From contig RJAE01000006.1 in NCBI GenBank assembly GCA_004000035.1, forward strand, positions 124,001 to 188,000: a stretch of DNA of 64,000 bases, given 5' to 3'. Source of the DNA: Arthrobacter sulfonylureivorans. Lineage in GTDB: Bacteria > Actinomycetota > Actinomycetes > Actinomycetales > Micrococcaceae. Both the position numbers and the translations under genes were made by a program. Positions 53,827 through 63,937 of the stretch are shown piece by piece (the first letter of the stretch is position 1; each line of letters opens with the position of its first letter). The notes under the pieces were generated by a model. The model saw nothing but the letters and a program-made list of their open reading frames with translations. It did not search any database and was not told the origin of the DNA.

Positions 53827-55017
53827 CTACCGCACGGAATGGTCAGCCTTGTCGACGGCGGACATCACGGCGGCGGTAACCGCCGGAGCGACCCGCGAAT
53901 CCAACGGGCTGGGAATGATGTAGTCGGCGGCGAGGTCATCCCCGACGATGCCGGCAATGGCGTCGGCCGCTGCTACCTTCATGGCGGACGTGATCCGGCG
54001 GGCACCGGCATCCAGGGCGCCGCGGAAGATACCCGGGAAGGCCAGCACGTTGTTGATCTGGTTGGGGAAGTCGCTGCGGCCGGTGGCCACGACCTTCGCG
54101 AACTTGGCTGCCGTCTCCGGATGTACTTCCGGGTCCGGGTTGGACAGCGCGAAGATGATGGCGTCCTCGGACATCTTCTCCAGTGTCTCTTCCGGGATCG
54201 TGCCGCTGGAGACGCCGATGAAAACGTCGGCGCCATCGAGTGCCTGGGCGCTGCCGCCGGTAGTGCCGCGCGGGTTTGTGCGGGCCGCGTAGGCGGCCTT
54301 GATGTCGGTGAGGTCACCGCGGTCGCTGTGGATGATGCCGCGTGAATCCAGCAGCGTTACATCCGCAATGCCGGCAGCCAACAGGATCTCGGCGACGGCA
54401 ATGCCGGCAGCGCCCGCTCCGGAGATGACCACCTTGAGCGAGGACAACTCGCGATTGACCACCTTGGCGGCATTGGTCAGGGCGGCGAGAGCGACGACGG
54501 CGGTGCCGTGCTGGTCGTCGTGCATCACCGGCATGTCCAGGGCTTCGATCAGCCGCGCTTCCAGTTCGAAGCAGCGCGGCGCGGAAATGTCCTCAAGGTT
54601 CACGGCGCCGAAGCTCGAGCGCAGCCGCACCAAGGTCTCGATGATCTCGTCGACGTCGGTGGTCTCCAGGACCAGGGGAATCGAATCCAGCCCGGCGAAC
54701 TGCTTGAAGAGGGCCGCCTTGCCCTCCATCACCGGGAGCGACGCGGCAGCACCGATGTTGCCCAGCCCCAGGACCGCAGTACCGTCGGAGACCACCGCCA
54801 CCAGGCGTGAGGCCCACGTGTACTTCCGTGCAAGTTCAGGATCCGTGTTAATCGCCCGGCTGACCTGGGCTACTCCCGGGGTGTAGGCGATGGACAGGTC
54901 GCGCTTGGTCTCCAGCGGGGCAGTGAGGCCGATCTGCAGCTTGCCACCCTCGTGGGCGCTGAAGATTTCCTCGCTGGTGAGATCGATTCGTGCGGAGTTG
55001 CCGGTTTCGGTAGTCAC
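53827..55017 (-). CDS. NAD(P)-dependent malic enzyme
   Basis: This 396-residue enzyme carries out oxidative decarboxylation of malate to pyruvate. KRDLSIAYTPGVAQVSRAI is the substrate-domain signature. LEDISAPRCFELEARLIEAL carries the metal-binding Glu/Asp, and MPVMHDDQHGTAVVALAALT fits the catalytic loop. The NAD(P) site is GAGAAGIAVAEIL. The protein is the short bacterial MaeB core without the PTA-like domain. The GTG at 55017 is preceded by GAAGGAA. The frame continues upstream to 55287 but crosses non-homologous sequence. It lies beside a cluster of DnaA boxes. Confidence 0.94.
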   Translation of the reverse strand: MTTETGNSARIDLTSEEIFSAHEGGKLQIGLTAPLETKRDLSIAYTPGVAQVSRAINTDPELARKYTWASRLVAVVSDGTAVLGLGNIGAAASLPVMEGKAALFKQFAGLDSIPLVLETTDVDEIIETLVRLRSSFGAVNLEDISAPRCFELEARLIEALDMPVMHDDQHGTAVVALAALTNAAKVVNRELSSLKVVISGAGAAGIAVAEILLAAGIADVTLLDSRGIIHSDRGDLTDIKAAYAARTNPRGTTGGSAQALDGADVFIGVSSGTIPEETLEKMSEDAIIFALSNPDPEVHPETAAKFAKVVATGRSDFPNQINNVLAFPGIFRGALDAGARRITSAMKVAAADAIAGIVGDDLAADYIIPSPLDSRVAPAVTAAVMSAVDKADHSVR

Positions 55018-55324
55018 GTGTGTTTCCTTCTGTTGATCCTTCCCATCACGGAAGGGCGCATGGGTGGCCCGGCCGGGCTCAGGCTGACAGGAGCAGGTCC
55101 TGAAGGAGACCCGGCAGGCCGTGCAAAACGCGTAGGGCGCGGCACCTTCGATTCGACTGTCGACTGGGTTCGGACGGCCGCGCAGTCCTTGGCTGGTCGA
55201 GCCAGGGACCGGATTTTCAAGATTACCCGACGGCCGGGTTGCCGGGCCCGCTTGTGTCTTTTGCCGGCCGATTGTGTCGCCCTCCACTGTAATGCTTGCG
55301 AACCTGCAGGGGCTGCAGTCTTAG

Positions 55325-55549
55325 TTGTCCACGTTTTCACAGTTGTAGACCGAAGTTATCCACAGAGGTGTATAACTTTGGGGATTATTCCTGCTTCCAC
55401 CCGCCAATCGCCGGAATGACGTTATCCACACCTGTGGAACTACATGTGTGTAAGTTATCCTCACTGTGGACAACCCCTGTGGATAAAAACGTTTATCCAA
55501 CTTCCGGGGACCGAAATTCTCCACAGTCCTACCCACAGGATGGGGACAA
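55325..55549. promoter_or_regulatory. DnaA-box cluster in the malic enzyme-rhomboid intergenic region
   Basis: Perfect TTATCCACA boxes are at 55356-55364 and 55422-55430, with the same box reversed at 55478-55486. A reversed TTGTCCACA is at 55465-55473. Near matches are at 55325-55333 (TTGTCCACG), 55455-55463 (TTATCCTCA), 55493-55501 (TTATCCAAC), 55517-55525 (TTCTCCACA) and 55541-55549 (reversed TTGTCCCCA). The region is more AT-rich than its surroundings. I see four perfect boxes within 131 bases, far above chance. No gene lies in 55018-55616. Confidence 0.85.
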
Positions 55550-55616
55550 AGAAGCGGACAGGTACCGCATCCGATATGGACGCGGTGCCTGCCCGCCTCG
55601 GGCGGACCGGGATCCC

Positions 55617-56474
55617 TTAGCCGAAGGCCTTCAGCGCCGTCACGGCTACCAGGACCAGGAAAATGGCTGCGAGTCCCGTGAACTGCACGACGTTCCGGTT
55701 CTTGCCCTTGGGTGCATAGGCCAGTACCACTGCGGACAGCGCGCCGACCAGCAGGCCGCCCAGATGCGCCTGCCAGGCTATGCCGGCCACGACAAACCCC
55801 AGCACGGCATTGATGCCGATCAGTACCAACAGCGACTTCACTTCGCCGCCACGCTGCCGCTGCACGATGAACAGAGCCCCAAAGAGTCCAAAGATCGCTC
55901 CGGAGGCGCCGACCACGGGAACATTGGGCGCCGAGAGCAGGAGCACGCCGACCGATCCGCCGAAGCCGGACAACAGGTACAGCGCAAGGAACCTCAGGCG
56001 CCCCAGCAGCGGCTCCAGGTGCCGGCCCAGGATCCACAAGGCGTAGAGGTTGAAGGCGATGTGCAGCAGGAAATTCGGGGAATGTAGGAAAGCCGAGGTG
56101 ATCATTCGCCACGGTTCCGCCGGCAGGTAGGGATTCGGAAGGGTGTACAGCGGCGCGTACAAGAACTGTTCGGTGAAGCCCGGAATAACCCACTGCAGCA
56201 GATACGCAACGGCGCAGATGCCGATCAAAGTCAGCGTCACTACCGGCCGACCCATCGTCGCGGCTCCGCCGTAGACGGTGCGGACCGCCGGCGTGCTCCG
56301 GGAGGTTTCCCTGACGCAATCGACGCACTGGATGCCTACCGAAGCCGTGCGCTGGCATTCCGGGCAAGCCGGGCGTCCGCAGCGCTGGCAGCGCACATAG
56401 GAGACGCGGTCTGGATGCCGCGGGCAGACAGGGACATCGGTCTGCGGCGGTTCGGCCGGCATTCCGTAGGACAT
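55617..56474 (-). CDS. Rhomboid family intramembrane serine protease with N-terminal zinc ribbon
   Basis: The protein has 285 residues. The first 55 residues contain CPRHP, RCQRCGRPACPEC and CVDCV, a B-box/zinc-ribbon like cysteine set. Six or seven transmembrane helices follow. The catalytic Ser lies in VGASGAIFGL and the His in AWQAHLGGLLVG; ILHIAF-like LLHIAFNLYALW carries the accessory His and Asn. It cleaves transmembrane substrates in the membrane. The ATG at 56474 is preceded by AGGAGC, and the upstream frame was rejected. It lies beside ppiA, in the conserved order near gyrA. Confidence 0.94.
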   Translation of the reverse strand: MSYGMPAEPPQTDVPVCPRHPDRVSYVRCQRCGRPACPECQRTASVGIQCVDCVRETSRSTPAVRTVYGGAATMGRPVVTLTLIGICAVAYLLQWVIPGFTEQFLYAPLYTLPNPYLPAEPWRMITSAFLHSPNFLLHIAFNLYALWILGRHLEPLLGRLRFLALYLLSGFGGSVGVLLLSAPNVPVVGASGAIFGLFGALFIVQRQRGGEVKSLLVLIGINAVLGFVVAGIAWQAHLGGLLVGALSAVVLAYAPKGKNRNVVQFTGLAAIFLVLVAVTALKAFG

Positions 56475-56497
56475 GGAGGCGCTCCTGCTGGGACATG

Positions 56498-56525
56498 GTC
56501 CCCGCCCGGTGTTCCGGGCGGGGAC
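56498..56525 (-). terminator. Hairpin terminator between ppiA and the rhomboid gene
   Basis: GTCCCCGCCCGG pairs perfectly over 12 bases with CCGGGCGGGGAC around TGTT, in the 62-base gap. It ends ppiA transcription and may reduce read-through into rhomboid. Confidence 0.75.
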
Positions 56526-56536
56526 GGTAGGCAAAC

Positions 56537-57079
56537 TTAGAGCTGCTCTACGGTGATGTTCTTGATGACCACATCTTCCAGTGGCTTGTCACGCATGTCC
56601 GTGGCCACGGCATTGAGGGAATCGACGACGGCGCGCGAGGCTTCGTCGGTGACGTCACCAAAGATCGTGTGCTTTCCCTGGAGCCAGGTGGTGGGGACGG
56701 TGGTGATGAAGAACTGCGACCCGTTGGTGCCGCGGCCGCCCTGGATGCCTGCGTTGGCCATGGCCAGCTTGTAGGGCTCGTTGAAGTCCAGGTCCGGGTT
56801 GATCTCGTCGTCGAACTGGTAACCCGGGCCGCCGATTCCCTGGCCCAGCGGGTCTCCGCCCTGGAGCATGAAGTCCTTGATGATGCGGTGGAAGATGACG
56901 CCGTCGTAGAGGGGAGCGTTGGTCTCTTCACCGGTTTGCGGGTGCTTCCAAGTGATCTCGCCGGTGGCCAGTCCCACGAAGTTCTTCACGGTCTTCGGGG
57001 CGTGGTTGCCGAACAGGTTCACCACGATGTCGCCGTGGTTGGTGTGGATAGTGGCTTTAGCGGTAGCAATAGCAGTCAT
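56537..57079 (-). CDS. ppiA: Peptidyl-prolyl cis-trans isomerase (cyclophilin)
   Basis: This 180-residue cytoplasmic cyclophilin has the fold landmarks TIHTNHGDIVVNLFG, GVIFHRIIKDFMLQGGDP with the catalytic Arg, NGSQFFITT, and GKHTIFGDVTD. It speeds proline isomerisation in folding proteins. There is no signal peptide, in contrast to periplasmic cyclophilins. The ATG at 57079 is preceded by GGAAGA, and a longer frame upstream was rejected as it crosses the divergent gene's promoter. Its position matches Rv0009 (ppiA) between gyrA and crgA. Confidence 0.96.
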   Translation of the reverse strand: MTAIATAKATIHTNHGDIVVNLFGNHAPKTVKNFVGLATGEITWKHPQTGEETNAPLYDGVIFHRIIKDFMLQGGDPLGQGIGGPGYQFDDEINPDLDFNEPYKLAMANAGIQGGRGTNGSQFFITTVPTTWLQGKHTIFGDVTDEASRAVVDSLNAVATDMRDKPLEDVVIKNITVEQL

Positions 57080-57231
57080 GGCACCATTCTTCCACGCCGT
57101 TTTGCGCCGGGGCCCGCCAATGGCCGGTTCCGCGGTGAGTGAAAATCCTGCATATTCCCTTGCCGGCATAGCCGTGTCCAAGCACACGAAGTAGGCTGAT
57201 GAGCGACCGTCACCATTTCCGGGAGGTAGTT

Positions 57232-58215
57232 GTGAAGAAATCCGATCGAGTAGCCCGCGAAGCAGAAGGCAACGTTTTGGTCGCCGTAGAAACAGCGAAG
57301 GACTGGGCTTCTCCCAAGGTGGAAGCCGCTTTGAACTGGGCCGTCCCGCGGATCGAAAAAGGTATTGGAACGGCAGCCAAGGATCTCTCCCACGGCGTCG
57401 CCACCGTGACGCCGCGCATCCAGGGCGGCCTGGACAGCTTGGCGCCCAAGATTGCCCAGGCCATGGATGAGGCGGCACCGCGGATCCAAGTCACCCTTGA
57501 CCGTGCGACCCCCGCCATCACGCATGCCCGGGACAAGGTGGTCGGCGAGTACATACCGTCCGTCTCCGCCCGCCTCGGCGCAACCGCGGACCAGGTCGCC
57601 AGGACCTTGGACAAGACGGCAGTGCCTGTCTCCGTCCAGGCCGCCGTGATCAAGGCCGGCGGATCCAAACGAGCACTGAAGAAGGCCCAGAAAGCGGCCG
57701 CCGAGAGCGCTAAACTGGCCGCCAAGAAACTGAACAAGGCCCAGAAGGCGGCTGCCGGGAGCGCCAAGCTGGCCGCCGCCAAGGAGCTGAAGAAGCAGCA
57801 TAAGAGCCGCGGCGGCAAGGGTTGGCTGATCGTAGGCATTCTCGCCGCCGCAGCCGTGGCGGCGGTGGCAGCCTGGCGCGCAGCCCGGCCCGTCGAAGAT
57901 CCGTGGAAGACGCCCGTCCAGCCCTCCACTCCGGCTGCCGCCCCGGTACCGGGACCGACCGCCACCAAGGCAGCGCCGACTGCAGCAACCGCCGAGCCTA
58001 CGTCGGGAACCACTCCTGCCGCGGCCTCGGCCAAGCATGCGGTGGACACCGCGGGTACGGATGCGGCGGCCGGCACGGCTGCCCCGGGCCAATCCGGTAC
58101 AGCAGCCGGCGGCGCCAAGAGCGCCGGCAATGGCACCTCCCGCTCGGCGCGGTCGGCCGGGCAGAAGGCCGCCGAAGCAGCCGACAAGGCGGAAGAGAAG
58201 GACGCCAAGGAGTAG
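57232..58215 (+). CDS. Large single-pass membrane protein in the CwsA position
   Basis: The protein has 327 residues. The first 195 are amphipathic and helical with repeated AAP/PRI segments (VEAALNWAVPRIEKGIGTAA) and the Lys/Ala-rich KAQKAAAESAKLAAKKL. A transmembrane helix at about 205-225 (WLIVGILAAAAVAAVAAW) follows with DPWKTPV after it, then a 100-residue Ala/Thr/Pro-rich tail. The gene sits where mycobacteria have cwsA, but length and sequence differ, so only position is shared. GTG at 57232 is chosen for GGGAGG before it. The ATG 57199 lies close to a TAGGCT -10 at 57192-57197 that would start transcription after it. Confidence 0.65.
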   Translation: MKKSDRVAREAEGNVLVAVETAKDWASPKVEAALNWAVPRIEKGIGTAAKDLSHGVATVTPRIQGGLDSLAPKIAQAMDEAAPRIQVTLDRATPAITHARDKVVGEYIPSVSARLGATADQVARTLDKTAVPVSVQAAVIKAGGSKRALKKAQKAAAESAKLAAKKLNKAQKAAAGSAKLAAAKELKKQHKSRGGKGWLIVGILAAAAVAAVAAWRAARPVEDPWKTPVQPSTPAAAPVPGPTATKAAPTAATAEPTSGTTPAAASAKHAVDTAGTDAAAGTAAPGQSGTAAGGAKSAGNGTSRSARSAGQKAAEAADKAEEKDAKE

Positions 58216-58229
58216 ATCCTAGCGAACCC

Positions 58230-58275
58230 AAACGGCGAATGGGAGCTCCCCGATGGGGGCTCCCATTCGCCGTTT
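58230..58275 (+). terminator. Long hairpin terminator after the CwsA-position gene
   Basis: The perfect 17-base arms at 58230-58246 and 58259-58275 have extra CCCC/GGGG pairing in the loop. The stop codon is at 58215. Confidence 0.85.
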
Positions 58276-58329
58276 CCGACCCGGCGAGGCACGGTCCGGG
58301 CCTTCCCCGCCCGCAGGGAACAGGGCTGA

Positions 58330-58335
58330 TAGATT
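58330..58335 (+). promoter_or_regulatory. Leaderless -10 element of the glycosyltransferase gene
   Basis: TAGATT is followed by exactly six bases and then the GTG at 58342. No ribosome site is visible. Confidence 0.5.
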
Positions 58336-58341
58336 CATGCC

Positions 58342-59181
58342 GTGAAGAGTGCCGCGCCAGGGGTTTCTATCATCATTCCCGCCTTCAATGAAGAGTCGGT
58401 CATCCGCCAGTGCATCTACGCTGCCCTGTGCCAGTCCGTGGCTCCGTCGGAGATCATCGTGGTGGACAACAAATCCACCGATGGGACGGCGGACCTGGTC
58501 CGCAATATGCAGGACGAGTATCCGGACGTGCCGCTCATCCTGCTCCGGCAGGATGCTGAGCAGGGCCTGATTCCCACCCGAAACTTCGGCTTCAACCATG
58601 CCAGCGGGGAAATCTTGGGCAGGATTGACGCGGATTCGGTGCTGGAACCTGACTGGGTCGAGCACGTGCAGCGGGCCTTCGCCGACCCGGAAGTCATGGC
58701 GTGCACCGGCCCGGTGCTGTACTACGACATGCCGATGCGCCGCTTCGGGCTGCAGGCAGACGACCGCATGCGCCGCTTTGTCCTGAAGCTGGCCAAGAAG
58801 CAGTACCACTTCCTCTTCGGATCCAATATGGCCATTCGGCGCGGAGCCTGGGACATCATCAGCCAAGACGTGTGTCTCGATGAGGAGGACCAACTGCACG
58901 AGGACATCGATATTTCCGTGCACCTGGCCGAGCACGCACTCAGGATCCAGTACGTGCCGGAAATGATCAGCGGCATGTCGGCCCGGCGGTTGGAAGATTC
59001 GCCCAAAGACTACCGGTACTACGTCACGCGCTTCGAGCGGACGTACAGCGCCCACAAGATCCACCGCCGCGTGCTTCGGGTTCCGATGCTGATCTTCATG
59101 ACCGTGTACTATCCGGCGAAACTGCTGCGCCGGGTCCACCAAGCCCGGACCCAGCTGCGCGTTCCCCGCGGCGGGCTGTAG
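58342..59181 (+). CDS. Glycosyltransferase family 2 protein
   Basis: This 279-residue GT-A type enzyme begins VSIIIPAFNEESVIRQC, the nucleotide-sugar-binding start. It has IIVVDNKSTDGT, then the metal-binding GRIDADSVLEPDW (DxD), and LHEDIDISVHLAEHAL near the acceptor side. The last 35 residues include a hydrophobic stretch MLIFMTVYYPAKLL that may attach it to the membrane. It transfers a sugar to an unknown acceptor, perhaps a lipid or wall polymer. The start is GTG with a leaderless promoter. It is a single-gene unit. Confidence 0.88.
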   Translation: MKSAAPGVSIIIPAFNEESVIRQCIYAALCQSVAPSEIIVVDNKSTDGTADLVRNMQDEYPDVPLILLRQDAEQGLIPTRNFGFNHASGEILGRIDADSVLEPDWVEHVQRAFADPEVMACTGPVLYYDMPMRRFGLQADDRMRRFVLKLAKKQYHFLFGSNMAIRRGAWDIISQDVCLDEEDQLHEDIDISVHLAEHALRIQYVPEMISGMSARRLEDSPKDYRYYVTRFERTYSAHKIHRRVLRVPMLIFMTVYYPAKLLRRVHQARTQLRVPRGGL

Positions 59182-59185
59182 CCGG

Positions 59186-60124
59186 CTAGTCCGGCGCGGA
59201 GCCGGTGGCTTCCGGGGCCGGCGCCGGTGCAACCAGTTTTGGTCGATTCTGCGAGAGCACGACGGCGGCCAGGCCGGCCAGGATGAGGACGAGCCCGATG
59301 TACGTGCCCCACGGCAGGCTCTCACCCAGAAATATGGCTGCCAGGAGCGCCGCGCCGGGGATTTCCAGCAGGATGAACATGGACACCACCAGCGGGCTCA
59401 AGACGGCCAGCAGATGGTTGAAGACCGAGTGGCCCAGCAGTTGCGCAACAACGGTCACCCCGAGGATCCCGACCCAGGCCTCAGCGGAGAACCCCACCAG
59501 AGGCTGGCCGAAGGCCAGCGCCATCACCAGCAGGATCGCTGCGCACAGACCATAGCAGATGGTGGTGTACGGCCCGGTCGACAGCCGGCGCCGGACCCGG
59601 CCTCCGGCCAGCGTGTAGATTCCAGCCATTGCCCCACCGACCAGGGCGAGCAGGTCGCCCAGGAGCGCCTGGTCGGAAAGCTGCAGGTCGAATCCGGAAA
59701 TCACCAGCACCCCGACGAAGGCGAGGCCGACGCCGCACAGGATCAGCCGGGAGGCCTTGATTCCGCGAAGCCTGTTGAAAAGCACGATCCATGCCGACTG
59801 CAGGCAGACCAGGGCGGTTGCCGCCGCCACGGAGGTCAGCTGCAGCGCCGTGATAAAGCAGGCAAAGTGCAGCGCCAGCGCGACCGCCGCCAGCGCGCTG
59901 TAGCCAAGGTCCGACGTCGTTAGTTGCCGGAACTCCCGGCGGCGGCCGATGGCGGACGGAACGCCCATCACCACGGATCCGAGCATGTTCCGCCAAAACG
60001 CGATGGCGAGGGCCGGCGCAGCAGTGGCCGCCATGATGGGGCCAGAGGCGGAAATGCCGAGCACGGCCAGCGTGGCCAGGAAAATGATCACCCCTTCAGC
60101 GTAGGGGCGAAGCGGTGCGGTCAT
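59186..60124 (-). CDS. EamA/DMT family transporter
   Basis: This 312-residue membrane protein has about ten transmembrane helices arranged as two EamA repeats. The first helix pair includes AFWRNMLGSVVM and the second half contains ATALVCLQSAWIVLFNR and IFLGESLPWGTYIGLVLILAG, the DMT pattern. It may carry a metabolite or drug. Substrates vary widely in this family. The C-terminus is Ala/Pro-rich. It converges with the glycosyltransferase gene, only four bases apart, with no terminator between. Confidence 0.9.
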   Translation of the reverse strand: MTAPLRPYAEGVIIFLATLAVLGISASGPIMAATAAPALAIAFWRNMLGSVVMGVPSAIGRRREFRQLTTSDLGYSALAAVALALHFACFITALQLTSVAAATALVCLQSAWIVLFNRLRGIKASRLILCGVGLAFVGVLVISGFDLQLSDQALLGDLLALVGGAMAGIYTLAGGRVRRRLSTGPYTTICYGLCAAILLVMALAFGQPLVGFSAEAWVGILGVTVVAQLLGHSVFNHLLAVLSPLVVSMFILLEIPGAALLAAIFLGESLPWGTYIGLVLILAGLAAVVLSQNRPKLVAPAPAPEATGSAPD

Positions 60125-60159
60125 GCGTCATGCGCTAGCGAAAGGACGGCGCTGAATGC

Positions 60160-60193
60160 AACGAGGCCCCGATCCGCAGATCGGGGCCTCGTT
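60160..60193 (-). terminator. Terminator of the tRNA-Ala transcript
   Basis: A 15-base perfect stem (60160-60174 with 60179-60193) with a CGCA loop lies eight bases after the tRNA-Ala 3' end. Confidence 0.85.
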
Positions 60194-60200
60194 CATCCGG

Positions 60201-60273
60201 TGGAGGCAAGGGGACTCGAACCCCTAACCCCCTGCTTGCAAAGCAGGTGCGCTACCAATTGCGCCATGCCCCC
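60201..60273 (-). tRNA. tRNA-Ala, anticodon TGC
   Basis: The 73-base minus-strand tRNA has the acceptor stem GGGGGCA/TGCCTCC with the G3:U70 identity pair of alanine tRNAs. It has anticodon stem CCTGC/GCAGG around TTTGCAA (anticodon TGC) and T arm AGGGG-TTCGAGT-CCCCT. The discriminator is A, and CCA is not encoded. Confidence 0.95.
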
Positions 60274-60311
60274 GGAAGGGTTCGGCCGGTACCTGTCCGG
60301 CCGAGACGGAG

Positions 60312-60428
60312 TCAGTCGACCTTGTCGGTCGCCTTCCTCCATGCGGATTTCTCCGCTTCGGATTCCTGCCACTTCTTGTATGCGAACACGCCCGCAGCCG
60401 CGACTGCCAACAGCAGCAACTTCTTCAC
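60312..60428 (-). CDS. DLW-39 family small protein
   Basis: This is a 38-residue protein, read from GTG at 60428 with GGGAGGAC just before it. It starts with the hydrophobic segment KKLLLLAVAAAGVFAYKK and ends with ESEAEKSAWRKATDKVD. The family was named for its Asp-Leu-Trp motif near position 29-31; here those residues are SAW, with the Trp kept. One transmembrane helix is likely. The gene lies between tRNA-Ile and tRNA-Ala with no terminator seen, so it probably sits in the tRNA transcript. The same arrangement near gyrA is known in other actinobacteria. Function unknown. Confidence 0.85.
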   Translation of the reverse strand: MKKLLLLAVAAAGVFAYKKWQESEAEKSAWRKATDKVD

Positions 60429-60464
60429 GGTGTCCTCCCGAAATCGGTGGGATTGGTAAATCCG

Positions 60465-60538
60465 TGGGCGTACCAGGACTTGAACCTGGGACCTCTTCGT
60501 TATCAGCGAAGCGCTCTAACCGCCTGAGCTATACGCCC
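60465..60538 (-). tRNA. tRNA-Ile, anticodon GAT
   Basis: The 74-base minus-strand tRNA has acceptor arms GGGCGTA/TACGCCC, anticodon stem CTTCG/CGAAG around CTGATAA (anticodon GAT) and T arm CCAGG-TTCAAGT-CCTGG. The discriminator is A, and CCA is not encoded. Confidence 0.96.
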
Positions 60539-60598
60539 CCTGCCCTTGCGGGCCGAGATACGACTTTACAGTACGCCGGGCCGGAACTTCAAATCGGC

Positions 60599-61158
60599 TC
60601 AGTCGTCCGTCAGCGTGACCCCGATGCCGCCCACCAGGGTGGCCGAGATGTTGTAGAGCACCGCGGACAACATGGCCAGCGCGGTCAGCAGGACCACGTT
60701 GACGACGGCGATGATGGTGGCGAAGGACGCCACCTGTCCCAAGGATGCATAGGAGCGCAGGTCGAAACCGCCGCTCTCGGTGCCGGCGATTTCCGACAGA
60801 AGCCCGTTGACGCGGTCGAAGATGCCGGTGATGTCCAGCGTCGTCCAGAGGACGATTGAAGCCACCACGGTGACGATGCCCAACGCAACGGAGAGCAGGA
60901 ACGCCATCTTCAAGACCGACCACGGGTCGACCTTGCTGACCAACAGGCGGGCACGGCGGACTTTGGCCTTCGGCGCCGGCCGGACCAGGCCAGCGCTGCC
61001 GGACTGTCCGGCGGGGCGCTGCTGGCCATTGGCAGGCCGCTGCCCGCTGCTGGCCGGTCGCTGGGCCGGGCGGGCGGGCGTGCCGCCGCGAGTGGTACCA
61101 GCCCGAGGCGCGTTGGCCGGCTGCGGGCGGGTGCCCGGCCGTGGCGTTTTAGGTGTAC

Positions 61159-61162
<4 letters not shown>
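60599..61162 (-). CDS. DUF3566 family membrane protein
   Basis: The protein has 187 residues. The first 70 are Pro/Gly/Arg-rich and disordered ([17 protein letters not shown]). The DUF3566 domain follows with [20 protein letters not shown], where the first transmembrane helix begins, and [21 protein letters not shown] as the second. GIGVTLTDD ends the protein. The family is always beside gyrA in actinobacteria, but its role is unknown. The GTG start overlaps the gyrA stop as GTGA, so it is translated with gyrase and is probably part of the gyrBA operon. Confidence 0.93.
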
Positions 61163-63855
<2,693 letters not shown>

Positions 63856-63937
63856 CGTTTCAGTTCCTTTATGTCAAAGCCTGGTCGCGGTCCGCAGCCC
63901 AGGGGCCAGCCAGTGGCCGGGCCCATGGGAGGGCACG

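Noticed and set aside
55325-55549. Calling the DnaA-box cluster the chromosome origin
   Set aside because: Gene order places the canonical dnaA-dnaN spacer right of the window, which I cannot see; the cluster is reported only as a candidate DnaA locus.
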